Assembly: GCA_964526375.1 (NCBI GenBank)
Contig: CAZGLK010000014.1
Span: 1-18,200 of the forward strand
Reading direction: 5' to 3'
DNA length: 18,200 nt
Source of the DNA: CAZGLK01 sp964526375
Lineage (GTDB): Bacteria > Patescibacteriota > Minisyncoccia > JACQLN01
The notes beneath the pieces are model-generated. The model did not search any database. It saw nothing but the letters and a program-made list of their open reading frames with translations, and was not told the DNA's origin. The number at the start of each line of letters is the position of its first letter. Within the stretch, counting starts at the first letter, position 1. Shown here piece by piece: positions 6,955 to 14,254 of this stretch. Both the position numbers and the translations under genes were made by a program.

Positions 6955-7004
6955 TCACGGACTACACAAACAAGAGCAATGGCGAGTTATCCACAACTTA
7001 CAAA

Positions 7005-7032
7005 ACGACGATGACACTAGTGTCATCGTCGT
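7005..7032 (-). terminator. Hairpin terminator after the O-antigen ligase gene
   Basis: A perfect 28-bp palindrome (arms ACGACGATGACACT / AGTGTCATCGTCGT) is followed on the minus strand by TTTTG. It begins 53 nt after the stop codon at 7086. Position and the short T-run support an intrinsic terminator; the uninterrupted symmetry also allows a protein-binding site. Confidence 0.65.
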
Positions 7033-7085
7033 GATCGTAATTATCTCTTGTTGCAATCACCCGGCTTAATATCATTCCACAATTA

Positions 7086-9341
7086 TCAACGTTCTATTCT
7101 CCCCTCCTTTATTTGCTTTATAAAAATCTCGCCTTGGGTTTTAAATCCGGGGGAGAGCCCCATAGCCATTTCTATCTCACGAATGGCTTTTTGGTCTTGA
7201 AAGGTTTTAAGATAAACGGAAGCCAAACTTAAGCGATATTGGACATTGGCGGGGCTCCGTTCCACTAATTTTTCCCAAACAATTACCACTTTATCAAGCC
7301 GGCCAATGGCCACATAGGCATTGATGTATTTTAGATCGGGATAAATTTCCATGCCAAAATGTTTCTTAAGCAGGGCTTCGGCTTCTGGCGACCGCCCGGC
7401 AAAAATAAGGGTTACGGCATAGTTGTGAACGGCGTCGGGAAATTCGGGCGCCAACTCATAGGCCTGTCTTAAAAGTTCTACAGCCAAATCACCCTCACCA
7501 GCTTCAAAATAAGCCTCTCCCAACAAAAAATAGAACTGCTGCCTTTTTGAAGAAACAGCCAAACCTTCCTTGGCTGCCAAAATTGAATTAGTATGATCTC
7601 CGACTAAACCATACAGAGTTGATAAGAAAGCTTTGGACCTAACATCGTAAGGAAAAGCCTGGGATTGTTTTTCCATTTGCTCCAGGGCAAATTTTATAAA
7701 TTCCTTCTTATCGTTACTGGGGGTGGCTGGGTCGCGATTAACCCTGTCGGCGTATTGAGCCAATTGTTCCCGCACTTCTGAAGTGCCAAAAGTATTGTAG
7801 TTTATGCCGCGACGTAACGCCGCCATGCCTTGACCCAAATCCCGCACTATAGTCTCGTCGCGAGAATAAGTAACCAACCTCAAGGCCTCGATAATGCTCC
7901 TAGAAGCCAGAATGGGTTTTATATTAAACTGGTAAAGAGAAAACACAATCACCATCGCCGATAAACCCGTAACCCCGACCGGAAAAGCAAGGCCGGGATA
8001 AGCAAATTTGGCTGTTTCTAAATGATGCTCGTCAGAAACATCAGCGCCAGAAGCAACATACCGAGTATGCCAATAGGCCACCAGGGCAAAAAACATCAGG
8101 TAACTGACAAAATTATCAAACACAAATATGTTATTGACCAAATAAGCTGCAAATAACCCCAGCATTACGCCCAGCGCCTGCGGCTCCAACAACTTTCTCT
8201 TGAAGAGTTTAAACAAGGTAAATATGACTGAAACATAAACACCCAGATAAACCAGTAAGCCGAGCGCGCCGGTAGAAGTAAGCCAATCAAGAAATACATT
8301 GTGAGCTCGATCAAACCAGGGCTCCTGCCGCCACATTTGCGGGTCATAATATTTGGAAAAAATATAGACAAAACTTTCCGGCCCCCAGCCCAAAACCGGT
8401 CTCTCCTTCCAAGCCTTAAGAGCCATACCCCAAATGATAAACCGCGATTGTGTGGTTGTCTCGGTAAAAGAAATTTTAGCAAAACGGTTAAGAACATCGC
8501 TGTTTCTAACAAATGAAGTGTCTTTTGCGGCCCAAAAAACAAACGGGATAAGCCCCGCCACGATCAACGCGGCTACGGCCCATTTGCGAACTCTTCCCTT
8601 GGCCGCCCAAGCGGTAACTAAAGCGAACACAAACCAGCCGGCCAAAAACCCAAGTATGGCGCCGCGGGTAGCAGTATGATAAAGAATGAACGTTTCAAAA
8701 AGAGCCAAAGCCGCCATTAGAAGCCGAAGCCAGCGATTTCGTGTTTTAAAAAAGAAGTAAGTAAAAAGAAATATATGAAACACCAAGTAAACAGCGAGAT
8801 AAGTGGCATTACCCAAAGTACCATCCAATCTGTCGCCCTGATGCACATCCAGCTTGCCTAAAAGCTGCAATAGCCCATAAAAACTTTCAACCACGCTGGC
8901 CATCAAAGAAACGGCAAACCACCTAGACCAATCACGACTTTCCTTAAAGACAGTGGCCAACATCAGAAAGTAAAGAAAATAATGCCAAAAAGCCCAGAAA
9001 CCTTCCATCCGTTCAAAATTGGACCAAAAGCCCTTATAGGGCCAAACACCGAAAACAGTAGCCAGAAACAACACCGCAATCAGGGTTACCATGCTGTAAA
9101 GAATAACCGAAGCGCGGGGACGATATTTAGAATTGGTTAGAATCAACCACAGCCAGGCCACAAAAATCACCTCCACCACAATTCTAAAAATAAAATTTTT
9201 GCCGGTGATAAACGGAAAATACAAAGACTGCGTTACCACCAAGGGCAAAATTGGCATGATGAGTAAGCCAATTTTAACAACCCAAGCGACTAGGCCGTTG
9301 GCGGATACATTAGTATTCGTAGTATTCATAGTGATATTCAT
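7086..9341 (-). CDS. O-antigen ligase/polymerase family (Wzy_C) membrane protein with C-terminal TPR domain
   Basis: This protein is 751 aa long from the ATG at 9341. About ten or more membrane segments fill residues 15-475. The large outside loop holds the family pattern: TATRGAILGFLAGW (223-236), SRFIIWGMALKAWKERPVLGWGPESF (299-324) and DRAHNVFLDWLTSTGALG (344-361); the His in HNVFLD is the conserved ligase/polymerase residue. Such proteins move a lipid-linked glycan to an acceptor or polymerise it on the outer face of the membrane. The last 250 residues are helical with TPR-like repeats (for example QFYFLLGEAYFEAGEGDLAV and VQYRLSLASVYL), probably a partner- or acceptor-binding module. TPR-tailed members include protein-glycosylating ligases, so protein acceptors are possible (inference). 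A TTG at 9380 would add 13 residues but overlaps the -35 of the likely promoter, so I reject it. Confidence 0.88.
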   Translation of the reverse strand: MNITMNTTNTNVSANGLVAWVVKIGLLIMPILPLVVTQSLYFPFITGKNFIFRIVVEVIFVAWLWLILTNSKYRPRASVILYSMVTLIAVLFLATVFGVWPYKGFWSNFERMEGFWAFWHYFLYFLMLATVFKESRDWSRWFAVSLMASVVESFYGLLQLLGKLDVHQGDRLDGTLGNATYLAVYLVFHIFLFTYFFFKTRNRWLRLLMAALALFETFILYHTATRGAILGFLAGWFVFALVTAWAAKGRVRKWAVAALIVAGLIPFVFWAAKDTSFVRNSDVLNRFAKISFTETTTQSRFIIWGMALKAWKERPVLGWGPESFVYIFSKYYDPQMWRQEPWFDRAHNVFLDWLTSTGALGLLVYLGVYVSVIFTLFKLFKRKLLEPQALGVMLGLFAAYLVNNIFVFDNFVSYLMFFALVAYWHTRYVASGADVSDEHHLETAKFAYPGLAFPVGVTGLSAMVIVFSLYQFNIKPILASRSIIEALRLVTYSRDETIVRDLGQGMAALRRGINYNTFGTSEVREQLAQYADRVNRDPATPSNDKKEFIKFALEQMEKQSQAFPYDVRSKAFLSTLYGLVGDHTNSILAAKEGLAVSSKRQQFYFLLGEAYFEAGEGDLAVELLRQAYELAPEFPDAVHNYAVTLIFAGRSPEAEALLKKHFGMEIYPDLKYINAYVAIGRLDKVVIVWEKLVERSPANVQYRLSLASVYLKTFQDQKAIREIEMAMGLSPGFKTQGEIFIKQIKEGRIER

Positions 9342-9370
9342 GGCTGTGCTATTTATAACACAGCCATGAA
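9337..9370. promoter_or_regulatory. Inverted repeat spanning the -10 and start codon of the ligase gene
   Basis: Arms of 12 bp (TTCATGGCTGTG and CACAGCCATGAA) are perfectly complementary around a 10-nt AT-rich spacer. On the minus strand the spacer holds the TATAAA -10, and the second arm contains the ATG at 9341. This could be an operator, or an RNA hairpin masking the start if transcription begins further upstream. Confidence 0.55.
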
Positions 9371-9380
9371 GGTGATACAA
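9352..9380 (-). promoter_or_regulatory. Candidate promoter for the O-antigen ligase gene
   Basis: On the minus strand TTGTAT (9380-9375), a 17-nt spacer and TATAAA (9357-9352) lie just upstream of the ATG at 9341. The predicted transcript would have a leader of only a few nucleotides, in line with the missing Shine-Dalgarno. Confidence 0.45.
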
Positions 9381-9413
9381 CTAAACAGGAGTCTGCGGTT
9401 TTTTGGTGCGCGG

Positions 9414-11096
9414 TTAAATATGGACAATTTCGTAGATTTCAACAAAAGGCCCGGCTTTCTTAAGCTGGAATAACGTTTTCCAATCGATAGGATTGTTAAT
9501 GTAGTCAACAATACCCCTCTGGGCCAAGTCAGTATCCGCGGTTGGATAAAAACTCCCTACCAATCTAATCTCGTGGTAACGGGCCAGCGTGTTTACCAAC
9601 TTCTCGCCCTCGGCAGTCTGCCAATAAGACAATACGATGTATTTAGTCCGCTCACCGCCCAAATGTTCATATCTTTCCTCATAAAGATCGTAGAAAAGAT
9701 TAACACCCGAGTGAAGGAATTTTTCTTCGTTGGCAATAATATAATTGATTTTCGCGGAATCATAAACTTGATTCGTCTGCTGATGCCATCTGGCCGCGTT
9801 ATAGGAAAGCGGAGCATCCAGATAATTATCAAACGAGTACACGATCTCGTCTTTCTTAACCTGACTCACCAGCCAAGTTTTGGCTTCCAGGCGGGTATGG
9901 GCCTTAAGCAAAGAGACCCACTTAAGACTCACGATGGCGCTGGGAACAATCAGTAAAATCGCCACCGCAAAGACAAGTCGTGAATGAACATGCCGCGCCA
10001 GCAACCACTCAACCGTAAAACCAGCCGCAAAAGGGATGGTCAGAGCCAAAAAAGTAGCCAGATGCCTTGAAATCCCTGGGGCGGTAACAAAACTTATCAT
10101 CAACAAGTAACTAGCCGCCAGACCTGCCAAGATATAACGTCTACGGCGGTCTTTAAAGAAAGATCTAAAATTAAAACAAAAGATTATGCCAAAAAGCAAA
10201 ACCCAGACAGGCTCTAGCCTAAAAGCATCCCTAAAAACATAATAGAATCTCTCGGCTGCTCCTACAGAATACAAACTATACTCATTAGCACCATAATAGT
10301 CAATCAAGGTACTCCTGACCATTTCTTTTACGCCGGTGAAATTAATAAGATAAAAGAAAAGAGCCATAAGGCCATAAACGGCGGCGGCCATAACTCCGGA
10401 GTTAATTTTTAAAGCACGGCGATTCATAACAAAACCCAGCGCCGGGAAAACCGCCACTGCTATGCCGGCGTAGTGCACCGAGAACGCGGCGGACGCGGCC
10501 AGGACTGATAAATAAAATGATCTTACGTTTTTTGTCTTTTCAAACCTAAGAGCGAAATAAAGGGCGAGCATCACAAAAAAAACCAGGGCGCTGTGCACCT
10601 TGCCCCAGTGCGACAGATAAACCGGCACCAGGCTAAAAGCCCACACTGCCGAAGCGGACAAAGCGCTGGCATAATTTTTAAAGAGCAGACGGTGCGTTTT
10701 ATAGATTAAAAACACAGTGGCTGTGCCAAAAAAAACCGAGTACCACCGCCCAATAACGTAAAGCCGGCCCATGCCCGGCAAAAAATACGCTTTTAAGGCA
10801 TCTACACCCAGCAGGCCCTCGGCCAAAGCAGTATAGCCGATTTTTAAAATAACCACCGGAAAATACAAAAAAGAAAGCAGGGCCGGATATACCGAAACAT
10901 TCACATTTAAACTCTTCGCCTCGGCGACTTTAAGGATAAAGGAGATATTATGAACCTCATCCGAAATAAAGTTAACTCCCGGATAATCAAAATAAATTCC
11001 AGACCAGCGGATTAAGAAAGCCAGACAAAGAACTACCATCAAAAGGTAATGTCCGCGGCAACGAATCAGCATAGAACCGAGACTATTTTTCGGCAT
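9414..11096 (-). CDS. GT-C fold membrane glycosyltransferase (GT39/ArnT-like)
   Basis: This 560-aa protein has around ten to twelve hydrophobic segments spread over residues 15-400 and a soluble C-terminal domain (about 410-560). The first outside loop carries FISDEVHN, with Asp46-Glu47 at the place of the catalytic acidic pair of GT-C transferases using polyprenyl-phosphate sugars (dolichyl-P-Man mannosyltransferase/ArnT family). Further family-like pieces are IGRWYSVFFGTATVFLIY (115-132) and SHWGKVHSALVFF. The likely role is adding a sugar from a lipid-phosphate donor to a lipid- or protein-linked acceptor outside the membrane; donor and acceptor are unknown. The first 14 bp overlap the end of the methyltransferase gene, so translation is probably coupled; the in-frame ATG at 11072 is an alternative start. 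The GT2 enzyme upstream resembles polyprenyl-P-sugar synthases and could make the donor (inference). Confidence 0.83.
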   Translation of the reverse strand: MPKNSLGSMLIRCRGHYLLMVVLCLAFLIRWSGIYFDYPGVNFISDEVHNISFILKVAEAKSLNVNVSVYPALLSFLYFPVVILKIGYTALAEGLLGVDALKAYFLPGMGRLYVIGRWYSVFFGTATVFLIYKTHRLLFKNYASALSASAVWAFSLVPVYLSHWGKVHSALVFFVMLALYFALRFEKTKNVRSFYLSVLAASAAFSVHYAGIAVAVFPALGFVMNRRALKINSGVMAAAVYGLMALFFYLINFTGVKEMVRSTLIDYYGANEYSLYSVGAAERFYYVFRDAFRLEPVWVLLFGIIFCFNFRSFFKDRRRRYILAGLAASYLLMISFVTAPGISRHLATFLALTIPFAAGFTVEWLLARHVHSRLVFAVAILLIVPSAIVSLKWVSLLKAHTRLEAKTWLVSQVKKDEIVYSFDNYLDAPLSYNAARWHQQTNQVYDSAKINYIIANEEKFLHSGVNLFYDLYEERYEHLGGERTKYIVLSYWQTAEGEKLVNTLARYHEIRLVGSFYPTADTDLAQRGIVDYINNPIDWKTLFQLKKAGPFVEIYEIVHI

Positions 11097-11817
11097 AAAT
11101 CAATAAAGAGCCCGAAAACTCTTTTAGCAAGGGTACATATTCTAAAACACGCATTGTTCTATTCAAAACACCGACCAAAAAATCCGGCAACAGCGGATGC
11201 ATAAAATCAAAGTTTTTGACTATAATATTTTTAAAACCTAAAACTTCAAGGTCCTTTTTCAGTTTCCACCTGAAAAAAGCCGTCTCATCTGGAGAATCCC
11301 CGACCCACCTTTTCAGAAAAAATATATTTTTTTGCAAAGCTATTTGAGGATTCATCATGTTCGGCTCGCTAAAAAAAATTGACCCGTTTGAAACCAATTT
11401 CTGCCGGCAAAAGGCCAAGGATCTTTTGTAATCCAAATGATGTAAAATTGAGTTTCCAATTATATTTGTAAAAAAATTATCAGGCAAGTCAAACAATTCC
11501 TCGGCGTCTCCGATTACAAACTTAACATTGGAATAACCCGTTAGTTTTTTGACCGCTATGGCTACCAGATCTGGGGATATGTCTAGGGCCTTAATTTCGG
11601 CGCCTGTTTTAGCCAGTTCCTTGGTAAACTCGCCCGTGCCGCAACCCAATTCAAGGATTCTGCTTTTTTCATTGATCTCTCCGGTTTTTATCATCAAACC
11701 GACCTTTCTTAAAATTCTTTCTCGGCCGGCTTTCTTGCCATGCCCCCAAAATATCTCTGCGCGATCAACAATTCTGGCCCCATGCTCAATCTCATTTAGT
11801 TTACGCTGGTCAAACAT
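11083..11817 (-). CDS. SAM-dependent class I methyltransferase
   Basis: This 244-aa soluble protein has clear class I methyltransferase motifs: motif I ILELGCGTGEF (54-64), the acidic end of strand 2 in IKALDISPD (Asp79), FVIGDAEEL for motif III, and IIGNSILHHLDY for motif IV. The C-terminal third (FFLKRWVGDSPDETAFFRWKL and onward) is typical of sugar or lipid O-methyltransferases encoded in glycan clusters, but the substrate is unknown. Its start overlaps the end of the methyltransferase/GT2 fusion gene by 8 bp, and its end overlaps the GT-C gene by 14 bp. All three are therefore one transcription and translation unit. Methylation of a glycan end to stop chain growth is one possible role (inference). 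Confidence 0.87.
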   Translation of the reverse strand: MFDQRKLNEIEHGARIVDRAEIFWGHGKKAGRERILRKVGLMIKTGEINEKSRILELGCGTGEFTKELAKTGAEIKALDISPDLVAIAVKKLTGYSNVKFVIGDAEELFDLPDNFFTNIIGNSILHHLDYKRSLAFCRQKLVSNGSIFFSEPNMMNPQIALQKNIFFLKRWVGDSPDETAFFRWKLKKDLEVLGFKNIIVKNFDFMHPLLPDFLVGVLNRTMRVLEYVPLLKEFSGSLLIYAEK

Positions 11818-13261
11818 ATTTAAACTTTTTAAATGCGGCCCAGCACATTTTCAACATGACCAAGCCATTATAAAGACGCTTCTTCATTTTAGTTTCTCCA
11901 TACACCCGGCTAACGTAATGGACCGGCAAATCTATTATTTTAAGGTTTGCTCGCGAAGCGCTAAAAAGCAGTTCGTAATCGCCCCAGCGGTCTTCCAGAC
12001 CCCAAGTGTCAAAATATTTTTTCATACGTTCATAGTCGTGGCGAAAGAAAACCTTGGTGCCGCATAAGGTATCTTTAATCTCTCTCTCAAGCAAATAAGA
12101 AAAAGCCAGGCTAAAAAACTTATTGCCAATAACATTAAATAGCCTCATGGCATCTTTTTCCATCTGATACATCATGCGAGACCCATTAATAAACTCTCCC
12201 CGACGGCTGGCAATGGCATCATAAAAATAAGGCAACTCTTCCGGCAAAACTGCAAGGTCACCATCCAAAATCATTAAAATATCACCCTTAGCATGCTTGA
12301 AACCCTCCCAGACCGCACGAGCTTTATTTACTCCAGGCCCCTTAACAAGTCTGATAGTTTTTTGGGGGAGTTTTTCTATAAACTTCTCGACCTCCTCTCC
12401 CGTGCCATCCGTCGACTTGTCATCCACTAAGATCAACTCTGTGCCCAGACCCATCTCTGGAACCCGACTGACTATACCTTCAATGTTACCCAGTTCGTTT
12501 CGGCAAGGCACCACCACACTTACTGAATATGCGCTCTTGACCAAACCCACGGGTATTTTCCGGGCAATAGAAACCTGCAAAAAACAAAGTTTATTAACAA
12601 AAGGCAAGCTGGCTATAATTCGATTTAAAAATGTACTGATTAAAGGAATGTATTTGGGAAAAAGGATCGCCCGCGAATTCTTAATAACTTCAAAGCCGGC
12701 TAAATAAAGCAGGTTTTTAATATCCGAAAGAGAAAGCCAGTTTAAGGCCGGCTGTTTCATTTTTAAACCCAGACTCTCGCCTAATTTTAAAAGGGGATGC
12801 CATAAATAATTGTGGTTAATAATAACAATCCTAGTGCGCTCATCAGCTACTTTATGAAGCTCTTGAAAGTGTTTATAAACGTCAACGATGTCATCCAGGA
12901 GATTTACTACCAGGACATAATCAAAAACTTCGTTGAGTCTTAAGTCTTCAAAGTCGGCGCTTTGGAAAGTAAAGCGGGGATACTTTTTTTGGGCCAGATT
13001 AACCAATTCCTCACAATAATCAAGACCAACACCGATTTCGGGCTCAACCGCCGCCAAAAAATCGCCCAGATCGCTTTTCATGAGCAGCACTTTCCGGTGC
13101 GGCTCCACCACGAGCCTTAAAATTTTGGCGATATAATCATAATAATATTTATTCTTCTCTATCCATTTCTTGCGGATCAGCGCATTCCGGCGATAAATTT
13201 CAATAACCTCCCGCTTCTTTTTTTCTAAGATATTGATGTCTTTGGAATGACTAAAAAACAT
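11810..13261 (-). CDS. Methyltransferase-like / GT2 glycosyltransferase fusion protein
   Basis: This 483-aa protein has two domains. Residues about 40-230 resemble a class I methyltransferase (VGLDYCEELVNLAQKKYP; LRLNEVFDYVLVVNLLDDI; RIVIINHNYLWHP). Its motif I is decayed: the expected GxGxG is replaced by MKSDLGDF at 61-68, so SAM binding is doubtful. Residues 245-440 are a family 2 glycosyltransferase of the DPM1-like group: SVVVPCRNELGNIEGIV, ELILVDDKSTDGT, the DGD metal motif at 333-335, and DTLCGTKVF. The C-terminus lacks extra membrane helices. Expected GT2 activity is transfer from a nucleotide sugar, possibly to polyprenyl phosphate. It heads a three-gene overlapping operon with the methyltransferase and GT-C enzyme. 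A candidate promoter sits 12 nt before the ATG, and there is no Shine-Dalgarno. Confidence 0.85.
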   Translation of the reverse strand: MFFSHSKDINILEKKKREVIEIYRRNALIRKKWIEKNKYYYDYIAKILRLVVEPHRKVLLMKSDLGDFLAAVEPEIGVGLDYCEELVNLAQKKYPRFTFQSADFEDLRLNEVFDYVLVVNLLDDIVDVYKHFQELHKVADERTRIVIINHNYLWHPLLKLGESLGLKMKQPALNWLSLSDIKNLLYLAGFEVIKNSRAILFPKYIPLISTFLNRIIASLPFVNKLCFLQVSIARKIPVGLVKSAYSVSVVVPCRNELGNIEGIVSRVPEMGLGTELILVDDKSTDGTGEEVEKFIEKLPQKTIRLVKGPGVNKARAVWEGFKHAKGDILMILDGDLAVLPEELPYFYDAIASRRGEFINGSRMMYQMEKDAMRLFNVIGNKFFSLAFSYLLEREIKDTLCGTKVFFRHDYERMKKYFDTWGLEDRWGDYELLFSASRANLKIIDLPVHYVSRVYGETKMKKRLYNGLVMLKMCWAAFKKFKYV

Positions 13262-13273
13262 GACTATTGTAAG

Positions 13274-13303
13274 TTTATAACATACTAGCGGCTAAAAACA
13301 CAA
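13274..13303 (-). promoter_or_regulatory. Candidate promoter for the GT2/methyltransferase/GT-C operon
   Basis: On the minus strand TTGTGT (13303-13298), an 18-nt spacer and TATAAA (13279-13274) lie upstream of the ATG at 13261. The -10 ends 12 nt before the ATG, so the leader would be about 5 nt. Confidence 0.4.
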
Positions 13304-13476
13304 ACGATACTTCCCATCAAAATTTAGACCGCATGGTAAGATAGAATCATGAAGAATGGGGAGCCTTAGATGCAAAAGTATGAAGAGTGAAGCGGTCTCT
13401 TTTATCATGATAAGATCTAAATCCTTTCGGCTACAATACTACTCTAAAAGGAAATCATCTGCATACAACCCAAATC

Positions 13477-13578
13477 CTATCATTAACAAACGATCGTATG
13501 ATAATGATAGAAAATGATAGGGTAGGATTCAAGGTGAGCATATCATATCATTAAGAAACGATCGTGGCTTAATGATAT
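13477..13578. repeat. Two tandem hairpins with a shared stem and self-complementary loop
   Basis: Hairpin 1 has stem CTATCATTA / TAATGATAG (13477-13485 with 13502-13510). Hairpin 2 has stem ATATCATTAAG / CTTAATGATAT (13545-13555 with 13568-13578). Both loops contain AAACGATCGT, whose ACGATCGT is itself palindromic. Positions 13478-13497 and 13546-13565 form a 20-bp direct repeat with one mismatch, 68 bp apart. A further AATGATAG at 13513-13520 can compete for the first stem. The pair lies just past the stop of the 217-aa gene. There is no T-run. Confidence 0.75.
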
Positions 13579-13600
13579 AATTTCATCTTCTATTTACATA

Positions 13601-14254
13601 TTATATCTTCTTTAAATAGCCCTTATGCACCGAAACCAAATACGGCTGGAGATAGCGATAGAGCGGATCAGTCGGGTGTATTTTGCCGCGCATTAAATGG
13701 CTGTACAAACCAACAGCGATGGCTTGAAAAATCATAACATTTTTATGCATAGCCAGTTCAGCCAATTCCCCGCCTTCTTTAAAAAATGCCTGTCTGACCT
13801 CCAGTGTCTCTTGATCATATTCTTTATAACGTAGATCAACAAGTTTATCCCAAATGCCGGCATACTTTTCAGGAATGTTTATTCTTCTGATAAAATCTTT
13901 GAAATAGCTAGGGGCGGCTTGGCGCAAGGCCTTAACATAATCGCGGTGATCTTCGGCTGTCAGCTCTCGTTTAATCTGCTCCAAAAGCAGCATCAGCAAA
14001 ATAACATTGGTTACCACCAACTCGTTAAAAATGCGGTTTTGCTCTTCCTCGGACTGATTGTAAAAATTGATAAACGTTCTAAATTTTTTGTCCTTAAAAA
14101 GCTCAAAGGCCTTTTTTAAACCAAAAAGAACCGTTTTGCGGGCCTTAAACTCCATCCGGGCCGGATGGGTATTGTATTTCCAAAATCTAATAAAGGCTGT
14201 AATTTTTTCAAACATAAGCCTGTCGGATGTCGTCGGATACTCAAGGTCCGACAT
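13601..14254 (-). CDS. Conserved-looking helical protein of unknown function in the nonulosonate operon
   Basis: I do not recognise this 217-aa product. It is predicted to be mostly alpha-helical and soluble, rich in charged and aromatic residues, with no signal peptide. One hydrophobic stretch (NELVVTNVILLMLLLEQIKREL, about 77-98) is more likely a buried helix than a membrane segment, because charged residues flank it closely. There is no obvious nucleotide-binding or catalytic motif. Its start overlaps the end of the CMP-sugar synthetase gene by 14 bp, so it is translated with the nonulosonate genes and very likely serves that pathway, for example as a transferase of unknown type or an accessory factor (inference). 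An in-frame ATG at 14215 (MFEKITAF) is an alternative start that would remove the overlap. The tandem hairpins begin 23 nt after its stop. Confidence 0.75.
   Translation of the reverse strand: MSDLEYPTTSDRLMFEKITAFIRFWKYNTHPARMEFKARKTVLFGLKKAFELFKDKKFRTFINFYNQSEEEQNRIFNELVVTNVILLMLLLEQIKRELTAEDHRDYVKALRQAAPSYFKDFIRRINIPEKYAGIWDKLVDLRYKEYDQETLEVRQAFFKEGGELAELAMHKNVMIFQAIAVGLYSHLMRGKIHPTDPLYRYLQPYLVSVHKGYLKKI

Larger units (their letters stand above)
13262..13600. other. Gene-free gap between the nonulosonate operon and the glycosyltransferase operon
   Basis: No reading frame of any length is credible here on either strand. The right part holds the tandem hairpins at 13477-13578. The middle has a 12-bp palindrome TTATCATGATAA (13402-13413) and a 7-bp inverted repeat AGACCGC / GCGGTCT (13326-13332 with 13392-13398). 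TATCAT/ATGATA occurs many times over 180 bp. The left end carries the candidate promoter of the GT2 operon. No clear intrinsic terminator with a T-run was found. Confidence 0.6.

Noticed and set aside
9342..9380. N-terminal extension of the O-antigen ligase from a TTG start
   Set aside because: The extension would begin in the candidate -35 box and read through the inverted repeat, while the ATG at 9341 fits the promoter and the membrane-protein N-terminus.
13322..13422. Larger structured RNA closed by AGACCGC/GCGGTCT or ATTTAGA/TCTAAAT
   Set aside because: The two outer pairings share bases and exclude each other, each is only 7 bp across a 60-90 nt loop, and no tRNA- or riboswitch-like core was recognisable.
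13477..13578. CRISPR array
   Set aside because: There are only two repeat copies of 20 bp, each forming its own hairpin, with no further units and no cas genes nearby.
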